The notes under the pieces are model-generated. The model saw nothing but the letters and a program-made list of their open reading frames with translations. It did not search any database and was not told the DNA's origin. A DNA stretch of 44,245 nt, taken from Chloroflexota bacterium. GTDB taxonomy: Bacteria > Chloroflexota > Dehalococcoidia > Bin125. Location: contig VXQT01000014.1 of assembly GCA_009838915.1 (NCBI GenBank), positions 1 to 44,245 of the forward strand, in the 5' to 3' direction. Positions 1 to 9,557 of this stretch are shown one piece after another (position 1 is the first letter of the stretch; each line of letters opens with the position of its first letter). Position numbers and translations under genes: made by a program.

Positions 1-1306
<1,306 letters not shown>

Positions 1307-1333
1307 CACCCTGCGTAGGGCGTGCCCCCCTCA

Positions 1334-1372
1334 GTCGCTCCGCGACATCTCCCCCCGCTTCGCGGGGGGAGA
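1334..1372. repeat. Double-hairpin palindromic element between convergent genes
   Basis: Two perfect hairpins stand side by side. The first is GTCGC-TCC-GCGAC at 1334-1346. The second has an 11-bp stem, TCTCCCCCCGC and its complement, around a TTC loop at 1348-1372. The same 11-bp stem recurs exactly at 6374-6398 with a TGT loop, so this is a dispersed element and not just a local terminator. Because it sits between two convergent stop codons it may also end transcription from both sides, although no T tract follows. Confidence 0.75.
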
Positions 1373-1375
1373 GTT

Positions 1376-2533
1376 CTACCGCAGCGAGCGGAAGAAGTCG
1401 CGGATGTCCTGGACCAGCAGGTCCGGCTCTTCAAGCGCGGCGAAGTGGCCGCCCCGATCGTGTACCGACCAGTGGGTGATGTTGTAGGTCTGCTCGCACC
1501 AGCTTCGCGGCGCGGTGATGATCTCGCCTGGGAAGACCGAGACGCCGACCGGCGACTCGACACGGCCGGGCACGAAGTTTTCGGCCTGGTTCTGGCGCAT
1601 CTCGTAGTAGTAGCGGGTCGACGAGTTGATCGTCTGGCCGAACCAGTAGATCGAGATATTGGTCAGGATCTCGTCCTTGCTGAAGCGCTTCTCGATGTCG
1701 CCGTCGCAGTCCGACCAGGAACGCCACTTCTCCGTGATCCACGCGGCGAGGCCCGCCGGCGAGTCGGTCAGGCCGTAGGCCAGCGTCTGCGGCTTGGTGC
1801 CCTGGATCGCCTGGTAGCCGGTCTCCTGCGCCTGCCATTCGGCCGACTTGGCGGCGACGGCCCGCTCGTCTTCCGTGTAGTCCTCGGGTGACCTGTCCGC
1901 CGGCGGACGGCCGATTGGCATGTTGACGTGCGAGCCGATGCAGTTTTCCGGGTGCTGGTATGCGACCTGCGAGGTCACGATCGAGCCCCAGTCGCCGCCC
2001 TGCGCGCCGTACTGCTCGTAGCCGAGCTGCGCCATCAGCGCGCCCCAGAGCAGCGCCGTGCGCTTCTGACCGAACCCGCCCGAGGTCGGAATCTGCGAGA
2101 AGCCGTAACCGGGCAGCGACGGCGCGACCACCGTGAACGCATCCGCCGGGTCGCCGCCGTGAGCGGCGGGATCGGTCAGGGGGCCGAGAATCTTGACCAC
2201 CTCGAAGAACGTGCCCGGCCAACCGTGGGTGAAGACCAGCGGCATCGGGTTCGGTCCGTTGCCCTCCTGGTGGACGTAGTGGACCGTGTAGTCCTCGACC
2301 CCGTCGGCCGAGACCTGCGTGGTGAACTGCGGAATCCGGTTCAGGTAGGTCTCCTGCACGCGCCAGTCGTACTCCGTCCGCCAGTAGTCGCAGAGTTCCT
2401 GCATGTAGGCCAGGTTGGAGCCGTATTGCCAACCGGAGTCGGATACCTCGGACGGCCATCGGGTCTGCGCCAGGCGGCGCTTGAGGTCGCGAATCTCGGT
2501 GTCGGGCACGTCAATCTTGAAGGGCTCGGGCAT
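1376..2533 (-). CDS. Epoxide hydrolase, EHN-domain alpha/beta hydrolase (copy 1)
   Basis: This 385-residue protein has the layout of microsomal-type epoxide hydrolases. The N-terminal EHN region (about 1-110) begins MPEPFKIDV. The oxyanion-hole motif is HGWPG at 103-107, the nucleophile motif is GGDWGS with Asp181, a lid tyrosine cluster reads RYYYEM, and the C-terminal catalytic histidine lies in RGGHFAALEEP. The expected reaction is opening an epoxide to a vicinal diol in the cytoplasm through an Asp-ester intermediate. The start at 2533 was chosen because GAGAGGA lies seven bases upstream; a TTG ten codons earlier is possible. It follows a close paralogue on the same strand with a 66-bp gap, at the end of a probable thrC operon. 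The natural substrate cannot be read from sequence. Confidence 0.9.
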   Translation of the reverse strand: MPEPFKIDVPDTEIRDLKRRLAQTRWPSEVSDSGWQYGSNLAYMQELCDYWRTEYDWRVQETYLNRIPQFTTQVSADGVEDYTVHYVHQEGNGPNPMPLVFTHGWPGTFFEVVKILGPLTDPAAHGGDPADAFTVVAPSLPGYGFSQIPTSGGFGQKRTALLWGALMAQLGYEQYGAQGGDWGSIVTSQVAYQHPENCIGSHVNMPIGRPPADRSPEDYTEDERAVAAKSAEWQAQETGYQAIQGTKPQTLAYGLTDSPAGLAAWITEKWRSWSDCDGDIEKRFSKDEILTNISIYWFGQTINSSTRYYYEMRQNQAENFVPGRVESPVGVSVFPGEIITAPRSWCEQTYNITHWSVHDRGGHFAALEEPDLLVQDIRDFFRSLR

Positions 2534-2599
2534 CTGGATGTCCTCTCGCTGCAGGCGAGTCAATGCGTGAAATGGTCCGCGCGCAGTATCGCACGTGCC

Positions 2600-3757
2600 C
2601 TAGCGAAGCGGGCGGAAGAACTCGCGGATATCGCCGACCAGCAGCTCCGGCTCTTCCAGCGCGGCGAAGTGGCCACCGCGGTCGTGCACCGACCACTGCC
2701 GCACGTTGTACTCGGCCTCGACCCAGCTTCGGTGCGGACCGAAGATCTCCTTTGGGAACACCGAGAATCCCGCCGGTGTCTCCAGCCGACCGCTGAACGC
2801 GTTGCGCTCGGGGTGCTGGCGGCGCTCGTAGTAGAAGCGCGTGGCCGAGTTCATCGTCCTGGTAAACCAGTAGATCGAGATGTTGGTCAGGATTTCGTCC
2901 TTGCTGAAGCGGGATTCGATATCGCCGCTGCAGTCCGACCAGGAGCGCCACTTCTCGACAATCCAGGCGGCCAGGCCGGCGGGCGAGTCGGTCAGGCCGT
3001 ACGAGAGCGTCTGCGGTCGGGTGCCCTGGATCCACTGGTAGGCGGCCTCGTCCGCCATCCACCTGGTCACCCGCGCGATGATCGCGCGCTCGTCGTCGCT
3101 CCATGATTCCTGGGGACGATCCGTCGGCGGGCGGTTGTTGGGCATGTTGCTCTGCAGGCCGATGCAGTGTTCCCGGTCCTCATGGGCCGTTAGCGCCGAG
3201 ACGCCGGCGCCGATATCGCCGCCCTGCACGCCGTAGCGCTCGTATCCGAGTTCCGCCATCAGCGCCGCCCACAGACGAGCCGTGCGCATATGGCCGAACC
3301 CGCCCGTCCCGGGAATCTCCGAGAACCCGTAACCGGGAAGCGATGGCGCAACGATCGTGAAGGCGTCCCGTGGATCGCCGCCGTGTGCGGCCGGATCGGT
3401 CAGCGGACCGATAATCTTCGACACCTCATAGAACGAACCGGGCCATCCGTGCGTAAACAGCAGCGGCAACGGATCGGGACCCACACCCTCCTGCAGCACG
3501 AAGTGAACGGTGTAGTCCTCGACCCCGTCCGCCGACACCCTAGTCGTGAACTGCGGCATCTCGTTTAGCCGTGCCTGCTGAGCCGGCCAGTCGAACTCGT
3601 GCTGCCAGTACTCGCACAGCTCGCGGATGTACCCCAGGTTCGATCCGTACTGCCAGCCGGAGCCCTCGACCTCCGAAGGCCAGCGCGTCCGCGCCAGCCG
3701 TCGCTTGAGGTCGCGTATCTCGGATTCGGCGATGTCGATCGTGAACGGCTCGGGCAT
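2600..3757 (-). CDS. Epoxide hydrolase, EHN-domain alpha/beta hydrolase (copy 2)
   Basis: This is a tandem paralogue of the downstream hydrolase, also 385 residues, sharing long identical stretches such as DGVEDYTVH and GLTDSPAGLAAWI. Key elements are conserved: HGWPGS in place of HGWPGT, the nucleophile motif GGDIGAG (Asp181), a lid RFYYER pair, and RGGHFAALEEPELL at the C terminus. Next to the nucleophile it has Ile where copy 1 has Trp, and its lid and C-terminal region differ, so substrate preference has probably diverged. The ATG at 3757 is preceded by GGGGAG at six bases; the open frame extends further upstream but over the NIL-domain gene. It lies 49 bp after that gene on the same strand, consistent with one transcript. 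Confidence 0.9.
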   Translation of the reverse strand: MPEPFTIDIAESEIRDLKRRLARTRWPSEVEGSGWQYGSNLGYIRELCEYWQHEFDWPAQQARLNEMPQFTTRVSADGVEDYTVHFVLQEGVGPDPLPLLFTHGWPGSFYEVSKIIGPLTDPAAHGGDPRDAFTIVAPSLPGYGFSEIPGTGGFGHMRTARLWAALMAELGYERYGVQGGDIGAGVSALTAHEDREHCIGLQSNMPNNRPPTDRPQESWSDDERAIIARVTRWMADEAAYQWIQGTRPQTLSYGLTDSPAGLAAWIVEKWRSWSDCSGDIESRFSKDEILTNISIYWFTRTMNSATRFYYERRQHPERNAFSGRLETPAGFSVFPKEIFGPHRSWVEAEYNVRQWSVHDRGGHFAALEEPELLVGDIREFFRPLR

Positions 3758-3806
3758 GGCGATCTCCCCGGCGGTCGTCCCGCGCGCAAACAAGAGGGAC
3801 AATGAT

Positions 3807-4049
3807 CTAGCTCTCGACCACGTCTCCGGCGACCGGATCGATGCGCACGCCCTTGGCCTCGACCCAGGCCAATGCTCGGTCGATCTCGTCGTGGTCGCCG
3901 TCCAGCTCCAGCACGACCCAGCCGAAGTCGTGCTCAACGTCGGCCATGCGGATGTTGGTGACCACCTCGAACTCGTGCCCGACGAGATAGATCACCGGTT
4001 CCTTGACCGCGTCGCCCTCGAACGTGAAGCGAACTCGTCGTGTCGACAT
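3807..4049 (-). CDS. Small NIL-domain protein paired with threonine synthase
   Basis: An 80-residue protein with the beta-alpha-beta-beta-alpha-beta rhythm of NIL/ACT-like domains: an RVRFTFEG first strand, a helix after a glycine-rich HEF segment, strands NIRMADVEHDFGWVVLELDG, then a helix DEIDRALAWVEAKGVRI. NIL domains normally bind amino acids, for example as regulatory tails of methionine ABC importers. Here the domain is free-standing. Its ATG begins two bases after the thrC stop, so translation is probably coupled. By inference it senses or binds an amino acid of the Thr/Met branch, either modulating threonine synthase or serving as a separate ligand-binding subunit. It has no transmembrane or DNA-binding segment. 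Confidence 0.8.
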   Translation of the reverse strand: MSTRRVRFTFEGDAVKEPVIYLVGHEFEVVTNIRMADVEHDFGWVVLELDGDHDEIDRALAWVEAKGVRIDPVAGDVVES

Positions 4050-4051
4050 CT

Positions 4052-5302
4052 TCAGCCTCCCACGCCGACGGCCTCGGGCGCCTCGGCGAACGCCGCCTCG
4101 AACGATTGCAGTGTGCCTTCGACCGGAATCGGCTGCGTAACGTGCTCGACCACGGCGTCGGACGTCTTCAGGCCGCCGCCGGTAATGAACGCCACGGTAG
4201 CCTCGTCCGGGTCAAGCTGGCCGGTCTCGATTGCCTGCCGCAACCCGGCGATCGTGACGCCGCCGGCGGTCTCGGCGAACACGCCCTCGCACTCGGCCAG
4301 CATCTGGATGCCCTCGACCACCTCAGGATCCGTCACCGCCGTCGAGCCGCCGTCGGTGCGCTTCATGGTCTTCAGCGCGTAGTAGCCGTCGGCCGGATTG
4401 CCGATCGCCAGCGACTTGGCGATCGTGTCCGGCTTGACCGGTCGGATGTTGGTCGTCTCGTTGCGCCAGGCGGTCGTGATCGGCGAGCAACCTTCAGCCT
4501 GCGCGCCAATCATGCGGACCGGCGTGTCTTCGATCAGTCCGTACCGCTGGAACTCCTGGAAGCCCTTGTGGATCTTGGTGAACAGTGAGCCCGAGGCCAT
4601 CGGTGCGACCACCTGCCGCGGCGCGCGCCAGCCCAGCTGCTCCGCCACCTCATAGGCCAGCGTGCGAGAGCCCTCGGCGTAGTAGGGGCGCACATTAATG
4701 TTGACGAACGCCCAGTGCCGATCGTCGGCCAGCTCCGAGCAGAGCCGGTTGACGTCGTCGTAGGAACCGTTGACCGACACGATGGTCGGGTTGTAGACGG
4801 CAGATCCGAGCACTTTGCCCGCCTCGAGATCATGCGGGATGAAGACAATCGCATCCATGCCCGCTCGAGCCGCATGGGCCGAGACCGAGTTGGCCAGGTT
4901 GCCGGTCGAGGCGCAGGCCAACGTCGTGAATCCAAGCTGACGGGCCCGTGACGACGCCACCGCGACCACCCGGTCCTTGAACGACCAGGACGGATTGCAG
5001 GTGTCGTTCTTGATCCACAGCTCACGCATGCCCAGCCGATCGGCCAGTCGGTCGGCCTTGAGCAACGGCGTCCAGCCGACATTCAGGTCGACGATGAAGT
5101 CCTCGTCGACCGGCAACAGGTCGATGTAGCGCCAGATCGAGCGCGGGCCGGACTCGATGCGTTCGCGGGTGATCTTCGATTGGATGCCGTCGTGGTCGTA
5201 TGCGACTTCGAGCGGGCCGAAGCAGAAGTCGCAGACGTGCAGCGGTTCAAGCGGGAACTCGCGGCCACACTCACGACAGGCGAGGCAGGTGGCATAGGTC
5301 AT
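4052..5302 (-). CDS. thrC: Threonine synthase
   Basis: A 416-residue PLP-dependent lyase that converts O-phospho-L-homoserine to L-threonine in the cytoplasm. The N terminus carries a rubredoxin-like zinc-ribbon pattern (C6, C9, C12 and C24, C27), seen in one subclass of threonine synthases. The PLP lysine is K109 in NPSWSFKDR, and the phosphate-binding and serine/glycine loops appear as CASTGNLANS and ITGGGLKTSD. Length fits the family. It heads a minus-strand cluster with the NIL protein two bases downstream, then two epoxide hydrolases. The ATG at 5302 has only a weak purine stretch (GAAAGA) upstream. Confidence 0.93.
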   Translation of the reverse strand: MTYATCLACRECGREFPLEPLHVCDFCFGPLEVAYDHDGIQSKITRERIESGPRSIWRYIDLLPVDEDFIVDLNVGWTPLLKADRLADRLGMRELWIKNDTCNPSWSFKDRVVAVASSRARQLGFTTLACASTGNLANSVSAHAARAGMDAIVFIPHDLEAGKVLGSAVYNPTIVSVNGSYDDVNRLCSELADDRHWAFVNINVRPYYAEGSRTLAYEVAEQLGWRAPRQVVAPMASGSLFTKIHKGFQEFQRYGLIEDTPVRMIGAQAEGCSPITTAWRNETTNIRPVKPDTIAKSLAIGNPADGYYALKTMKRTDGGSTAVTDPEVVEGIQMLAECEGVFAETAGGVTIAGLRQAIETGQLDPDEATVAFITGGGLKTSDAVVEHVTQPIPVEGTLQSFEAAFAEAPEAVGVGG

Positions 5303-5538
5303 GGTCGGATGGATCTTTCGCTGGCAGGAGACAGGCGGGGGAGCGGGAACGTATGGGTCCTCCCTCGCCGCGCCGTACGCTAGCGAGACAGGACCGCGGG
5401 CATCGCCATGCGGCCCAGCATCATCACGTCAACAGTCACGCGCGTCGTCATCAGTGAAATCGTACTACAGCCAACTGGCCCGGTCCCAGCCTCGCGACAT
5501 ATCGAATACACGCTCGCTACAGACTTGCCGGCTCGCCG

Positions 5539-6159
5539 CTACCCGTAGCGCTCCTCGCGCCAGGGATCGCCGTGCATGTGGTAGCCGTACATCTCCCAAA
5601 AGCCCGGGGCGTCCCGATTCATGAACTCCAGGCCGCCGACCCACTTGGCGGACTTCCAGAAGTAGAGCGAGGGAATCACACCTCGCACCGGTCCGCCGTG
5701 CATCGCGTCCAACGGCTTGCCGTCGTGGGCGATAGCCAACATCGAATGATCGTCAGCGCGCAGATCGGCCATCGGCACGTTCGCCGTGTAGCCGCCGTAG
5801 CAGTGGAACATCATGTGCGTCGCCGAGTCCTTCACGCCCAGCGCCTCGAACAGCGTCGAGAGCAACACGCCCTGCCAGGTGTTGTCGTAGCGCGACCAGT
5901 GCGTGACGCAGTGGATGTCGTTGTGCTTCTCCGAGACGCCGATCTCCAGGAACTGCTCGTAGGAGAGAATCCGCTCCTGCTCGACTTCCCCCCAGACCTG
6001 TAGGTTCCAGTCCTTCGTCTCGACTCGCGGTGTGCCGCCGTAGGTCAATACCGGCCACTCGCGAATCAGCCGCTGGCCCGGCGGCAGTCGGTCGTGCCCC
6101 GTTTCCTTGCGCCGACGCTGCAGCTCCGAAAACGGCACCCCGGTCAGAATCTCACTCAC
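5539..6159 (-). CDS. Sulfite oxidase-like molybdopterin oxidoreductase
   Basis: About 206 residues with the core of the oxidoreductase molybdopterin-binding family (YedY/sulfite oxidase catalytic domain). The Mo-coordinating cysteine is C84 in DIHCVTHWSRYDNTW, followed by the cofactor-binding regions MMFHCYGGYTANV and HGGPVRGVIPSLYFWKSAKW. There is no recognisable Tat or Sec signal and no heme or dimerisation domain, so it is a minimal, probably cytoplasmic member. The GTG at 6159 was chosen because GGGGAG lies seven bases upstream; a longer frame starts at 6192. Substrate unknown: related proteins act on sulfite, methionine sulfoxide or other oxo compounds. Confidence 0.85.
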   Translation of the reverse strand: MSEILTGVPFSELQRRRKETGHDRLPPGQRLIREWPVLTYGGTPRVETKDWNLQVWGEVEQERILSYEQFLEIGVSEKHNDIHCVTHWSRYDNTWQGVLLSTLFEALGVKDSATHMMFHCYGGYTANVPMADLRADDHSMLAIAHDGKPLDAMHGGPVRGVIPSLYFWKSAKWVGGLEFMNRDAPGFWEMYGYHMHGDPWREERYG

Positions 6160-6270
6160 AAGCCTGCTCCCCTGAACACCATCTTGCAGCACGCAACTCT
6201 CTCAGATTATCCGAACGTCGAACTCCCGCGTGTAATCTCGACATATGGCGGATTGGAACCCCAGCTCCGC

Positions 6271-6411
6271 AGACTCCCCTCTCCCCCCCTCTGGGGAGGA
6301 GCTGCCAAATGCGGACACTCTCCCCTCTCCCCCCGCCGTGCGGGAAGAGACGCCGCATGCAAGCACTCTCCCCTCTCCCCCCGCTGTGCGGGGGGAGATG
6401 CCGAAGGCAGA
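6271..6411. repeat. Three-unit 48-bp palindromic tandem repeat before lspA
   Basis: Three similar units run head to tail. The second starts at 6316 and the third at 6364, a period of 48 bases. Each begins with CACTCTCCCCTCTCCCCCC or a variant and contains an inverted repeat. The third unit contains the same 11-bp stem found at 1348-1372 (here 6374-6398, loop TGT); the stem in unit two (6326-6350) is imperfect, and unit one is the most diverged. The period is a multiple of three and the plus frame stays open, giving the 16-residue peptide repeat TLPSPPAVRxExPxAx. No spacers of variable sequence are present, so this is not a CRISPR array. Confidence 0.85.
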
Positions 6412-6916
6412 GGGGAACAGCGCTCGTCCGTCAACACCGGCTAAACCCCGCCGATTCCACCGCCGCTTTCTCGCGCTTGCCGCGTTCATCATCGTCTTCG
6501 ACCAGATCACCAAGGTCATTCTGCGCGAGACCCTGGCTCTCGGCGACCGCGAGTGGCTGGCCGAGTTCTTCGCTTTCTCGCATATCGCCAACGACGGCGG
6601 CGCGTTCGGATTCTTCGGCGGTCAGAACACGGTGCTCGCCGTCTCGGCCGTCGTGGCCATCGCCGTCGTCGCGATCTACTACTTCTTTCCGCCTATGGAC
6701 CATTGGCTGGTCCGCAGCGGACTGGCGCTGATCCTCGGCGGCGCGGTCGGCAATCTCCTCGACCGCCTCTACCAGGGCCACGTGACCGACTTCATCGACT
6801 TCATTCACTTCCCCGCCTTCAATGTCGCCGACGCCGCGATCAATGTCGGGGTCGCGGCAATCGTCATTGCCCTGCTCTTCAGCGACCTGCTCAAACGCAA
6901 CCCGAGATCGCCATGA
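6398..6916 (+). CDS. lspA: Lipoprotein signal peptidase (signal peptidase II)
   Basis: Cleaves prolipoprotein signal peptides at the lipidated cysteine in the membrane. From the ATG at 6398 the protein has 172 residues, the usual family length. Four hydrophobic helices are visible, with family motifs NDGGAFGFF, the catalytic aspartate region GNLLDRLYQGHVTDFIDF, and FNVADAAINVG carrying the second catalytic aspartate. The start is uncertain. The frame is open back to an ATG at 6245, which would add 51 residues translated from the 48-bp repeats; no ribosome site supports that start, and the 6398 ATG lies right behind a G-rich run. The stop overlaps the next gene by ATGA. The window holds several lipobox proteins that would be its substrates. 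Confidence 0.9.
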   Translation: MPKAEGNSARPSTPAKPRRFHRRFLALAAFIIVFDQITKVILRETLALGDREWLAEFFAFSHIANDGGAFGFFGGQNTVLAVSAVVAIAVVAIYYFFPPMDHWLVRSGLALILGGAVGNLLDRLYQGHVTDFIDFIHFPAFNVADAAINVGVAAIVIALLFSDLLKRNPRSP

Positions 6917-7959
6917 CCGATCAACCCTCGCCGGCGCTGGAGTTGATGGCTGACCAGGCTGGCGAGCGGCTCGATCAGTTTCTCGCTCGTCGACTCGACG
7001 GCGCCTCGCGCAGCCAGGCCCGACACCTGATTGTTGACGGCCTTGTGCAGGTCGACAGCAGGTTGGAGCGTCCCGCGTACAAGCTCAACACCGGCGAACT
7101 TGTCACGGTTCATCCTCGACAGTCCGGACCGGTCGAGGACCCGGTAGAGATAGAACTGAGCGTGGTCTACGAAGACGACCATCTCGCCGTGATTGACAAG
7201 CAAGCGAGTCTCACGGTCCATCCCGCGCCGGGAGAGACTCAACCCACGCTGATCGCAGCGATCATCAATCGTTGGCCGGAGATCGCATCTATCGCTGCCG
7301 ACGATCCTGAGGCCGATCCGCTGCGGCCGGGGCTCGTCCATCGGCTTGACCGCGACACGACCGGCTTGCTGATGATCGCCAAGACCGCCGACGCGCTGCG
7401 CTCCATGCGCGACCAGCTTCGCGATCGCACCGTCGACAAGCGCTATCTCGCCGTGGTCGTCGGCGCGCCCGATCCGCCCGCGGGATTGATCGATGCCGCA
7501 ATCGGCCGCGACCCCGCCGATCCGCGCCGCATGGCGATCCTCGACCGCGGCCGCCCGTCACAGACCGGGTATGAAACCACGGAGCGCTTCACCGACGCCG
7601 CGCTCGTGACATGCAAGCTGATCACCGGGCGCACCCACCAGATCCGCGTCCACCTGAGCGCCATTGGACATCCGATCGCCGGCGACTCGATGTACGGCAT
7701 GGCGACGCCGCTGATCGATCGGCAGGCGCTGCACGCGAGCCACCTCACTGTCCGCCATCCGGCCACCGACGATCCGCTCACCGTTACCGCGGATCCGCCC
7801 GCCGACTTCCGCAGCCTGCTTGGACACCTTCGCGAGGGTGAACTGCTGCTCGGAGATCAGCCGGTCAAGCGCTCTCGCAACGAACCGGCTGATAGCGTGA
7901 AACGACAGGCGCGCTCGGCTCGCCGCCAGCGACGCCGGCGCAGTCAACGAATCCGCTAG
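6913..7959 (+). CDS. RluD-family 23S rRNA pseudouridine synthase
   Basis: A 348-residue enzyme isomerising uridine to pseudouridine in large-subunit rRNA. An N-terminal S4 RNA-binding domain (DQFLARRLDGASRSQARHLI) is followed by the catalytic domain, with the RluA/RluD signature HRLDRDTTGLLMIAKT containing the catalytic aspartate and the later motif GRTHQIRVHLSAIGHPI. The C terminus ends in an arginine-rich tail (RRQRRRRSQRIR), probably aiding RNA contact. The ATG overlaps the lspA stop as ATGA, so the two genes are translationally coupled, an arrangement common for lspA-rluD. The target position (for example 1911/1915/1917) is inferred from the family. Confidence 0.92.
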   Translation: MTDQPSPALELMADQAGERLDQFLARRLDGASRSQARHLIVDGLVQVDSRLERPAYKLNTGELVTVHPRQSGPVEDPVEIELSVVYEDDHLAVIDKQASLTVHPAPGETQPTLIAAIINRWPEIASIAADDPEADPLRPGLVHRLDRDTTGLLMIAKTADALRSMRDQLRDRTVDKRYLAVVVGAPDPPAGLIDAAIGRDPADPRRMAILDRGRPSQTGYETTERFTDAALVTCKLITGRTHQIRVHLSAIGHPIAGDSMYGMATPLIDRQALHASHLTVRHPATDDPLTVTADPPADFRSLLGHLREGELLLGDQPVKRSRNEPADSVKRQARSARRQRRRRSQRIR

Positions 7960-7983
7960 CCCAGCTCCCCGGAGAACCCGCAC

Positions 7984-9444
7984 ATGAGCGTCCGCGTTCG
8001 CTACGGACCCTCCCCAACCGGCGAGCCGCACGTCGGCAACATCCGCACCGCGCTCTTCGACTGGTTCCTCGCCCGGCGCTTGGGCGGACAGTTCATCGTC
8101 CGCATCGAGGACACCGACCGCTCCCGCGCCGTCGAGGGCACCGAGCAGCTCATCCTCGACGCCCTCACCTGGCTCGGCGTCGACTGGGACGAGGGACCGG
8201 ACATCGGCGGCCAGTTCGGCCCGTACCGACAGTCGGAGCGGCTGCCGCTCTATCGAGACGCCGCCGACCGGCTGCTCGCCGACGGCAAGGCTTACCGCTG
8301 CGTCTGCTCCTCGGAGCGACTCGACGCACTGCGCAAGTCCCAGCAGCAGGCCAAGCAGCCGCCCGGCTACGACCGACGCTGCCGCGAGCTCGGACTCGGC
8401 CCCGACGAGCCGCACGTCGTCCGACTCGCCATGCCGCGCGAGGGCGACACGATCGTCAACGACGCGCTGCGCGGCGGCGTCTCGTTCCAGAACGCGCTGC
8501 TCGACGACCACATCCTGCTCAAGCGCGACGGCTTCCCCACCTACCATCTCGCCTCGGTCGTCGACGACCACCACATGCAGATCACCCATGTGATCCGCGG
8601 CGACGAATGGCTCTCCTCCGCGCCTCGACACGTCCAGACATACACCGCGCTGGGCTGGGACGAGCCCGCCTGGGTCCACTTGCCGATCATTCGCGGACCC
8701 GACGGCGCCAAGCTCTCCAAGCGACACGGCGCGACCTCCGTGCGCGAGTACGCCGACCAGGGCTTCCTGCCCGAGGCGCTGCTCAACTTCCTCGCCTTGC
8801 TCGGCTGGTCCAAAGACGAGACCACCACGATCATGTCGCGCGACGAAATCGTCGAGGCCTTCGGACTCGACGGACTCGGGCTCGCCTCCGCCATGTTCGA
8901 CCTCGAGCGCCTGCAGGAGATGAACGCCCGCTACATCCGCGACCTCGACCCGGCCGACTTCCTCCGACGCGGACGCCCGCACCTCGAAGCGCGGCTGGGA
9001 CGACCCGTCGACGACGACCAGCTCGACGCCCTGCTCGGCATCGCGCCCGCCATCCAGGAGCGGGTCAAGCTGATGCCCGAGTTCGCCGACTACACCGACT
9101 TCTTCGTCGTCGAGGGTCCGCTCAACTACGCCAACACCGACCTCATGGGCCGCGCCTACAAGAACAAGCCCTGGGCCGCGCTCGAGTCCGTCGAAGCCTC
9201 GCTCCAGACCCTGCGCGCGCTGGACGAGTCCGACTGGACCGCCGAGCCGCTGGAGGCCGCCCTGCGCGAGCTCGCCGAGACGCGCGGCGAGAAGCCCGGC
9301 GCCCTCTTCACGCCGATCCGCGTCGCGACGACGGGCAAGCGCATCGCGCCGCCGCTCTTTGAGACCCTGGAGACACTGGGCCAGCCGAAGACCATCGAGC
9401 GCCTCAACGCCGCCGCCGAGCGCCTCGCCCGCCCCGACGACTAG
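7984..9444 (+). CDS. gltX: Glutamyl-tRNA synthetase
   Basis: A 486-residue class I aminoacyl-tRNA synthetase charging tRNA-Glu. The HIGH-type motif is GEPHVGNIRTA near residue 13-23 and the KMSKS-type motif is KLSKRHG starting at K243. A CVC...YDRRC zinc-type motif sits in the connective region, and the C-terminal helical domain contacts the anticodon. The ATG has GGAG nine bases upstream. It is followed directly by tRNA-Gln and tRNA-Glu genes. If the organism lacks GlnRS and uses GatCAB, this enzyme would also mischarge tRNA-Gln with Glu; the window alone cannot decide. Confidence 0.96.
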   Translation: MSVRVRYGPSPTGEPHVGNIRTALFDWFLARRLGGQFIVRIEDTDRSRAVEGTEQLILDALTWLGVDWDEGPDIGGQFGPYRQSERLPLYRDAADRLLADGKAYRCVCSSERLDALRKSQQQAKQPPGYDRRCRELGLGPDEPHVVRLAMPREGDTIVNDALRGGVSFQNALLDDHILLKRDGFPTYHLASVVDDHHMQITHVIRGDEWLSSAPRHVQTYTALGWDEPAWVHLPIIRGPDGAKLSKRHGATSVREYADQGFLPEALLNFLALLGWSKDETTTIMSRDEIVEAFGLDGLGLASAMFDLERLQEMNARYIRDLDPADFLRRGRPHLEARLGRPVDDDQLDALLGIAPAIQERVKLMPEFADYTDFFVVEGPLNYANTDLMGRAYKNKPWAALESVEASLQTLRALDESDWTAEPLEAALRELAETRGEKPGALFTPIRVATTGKRIAPPLFETLETLGQPKTIERLNAAAERLARPDD

Positions 9445-9465
9445 AGTGATACGCTGAGGCTCCGT

Positions 9466-9539
9466 TGGGGATTGGTCTAGTGGTAGGACGACTGACTCTG
9501 GATCAGTTAGCGGGGGTTCGAATCCTCCATCCCCAGCCA
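9466..9539 (+). tRNA. tRNA-Gln (anticodon CUG)
   Basis: Full cloverleaf: acceptor TGGGGAT pairs with ATCCCCA, anticodon stem ACTGA/TCAGT closes the loop CTCTGGA with anticodon CTG, and T arm GGGGG-TTCGAAT-CCTCC includes one G-T pair. Discriminator is G and the CCA end is encoded. It lies 21 bp after gltX. Confidence 0.95.
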
Positions 9540-9557
9540 ACAAGTCGTCCACAACGT

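Noticed and set aside
1928-3106. 392-residue open frame antisense to both epoxide hydrolases
   Set aside because: It crosses from one paralogue to the other, its sequence is arginine- and valine-rich without motifs, and both opposite-strand genes have intact catalytic residues and ribosome sites.
6271-6411. Possible CRISPR array
   Set aside because: The three 48-bp units are contiguous with no unique spacers, and no cas gene is present.
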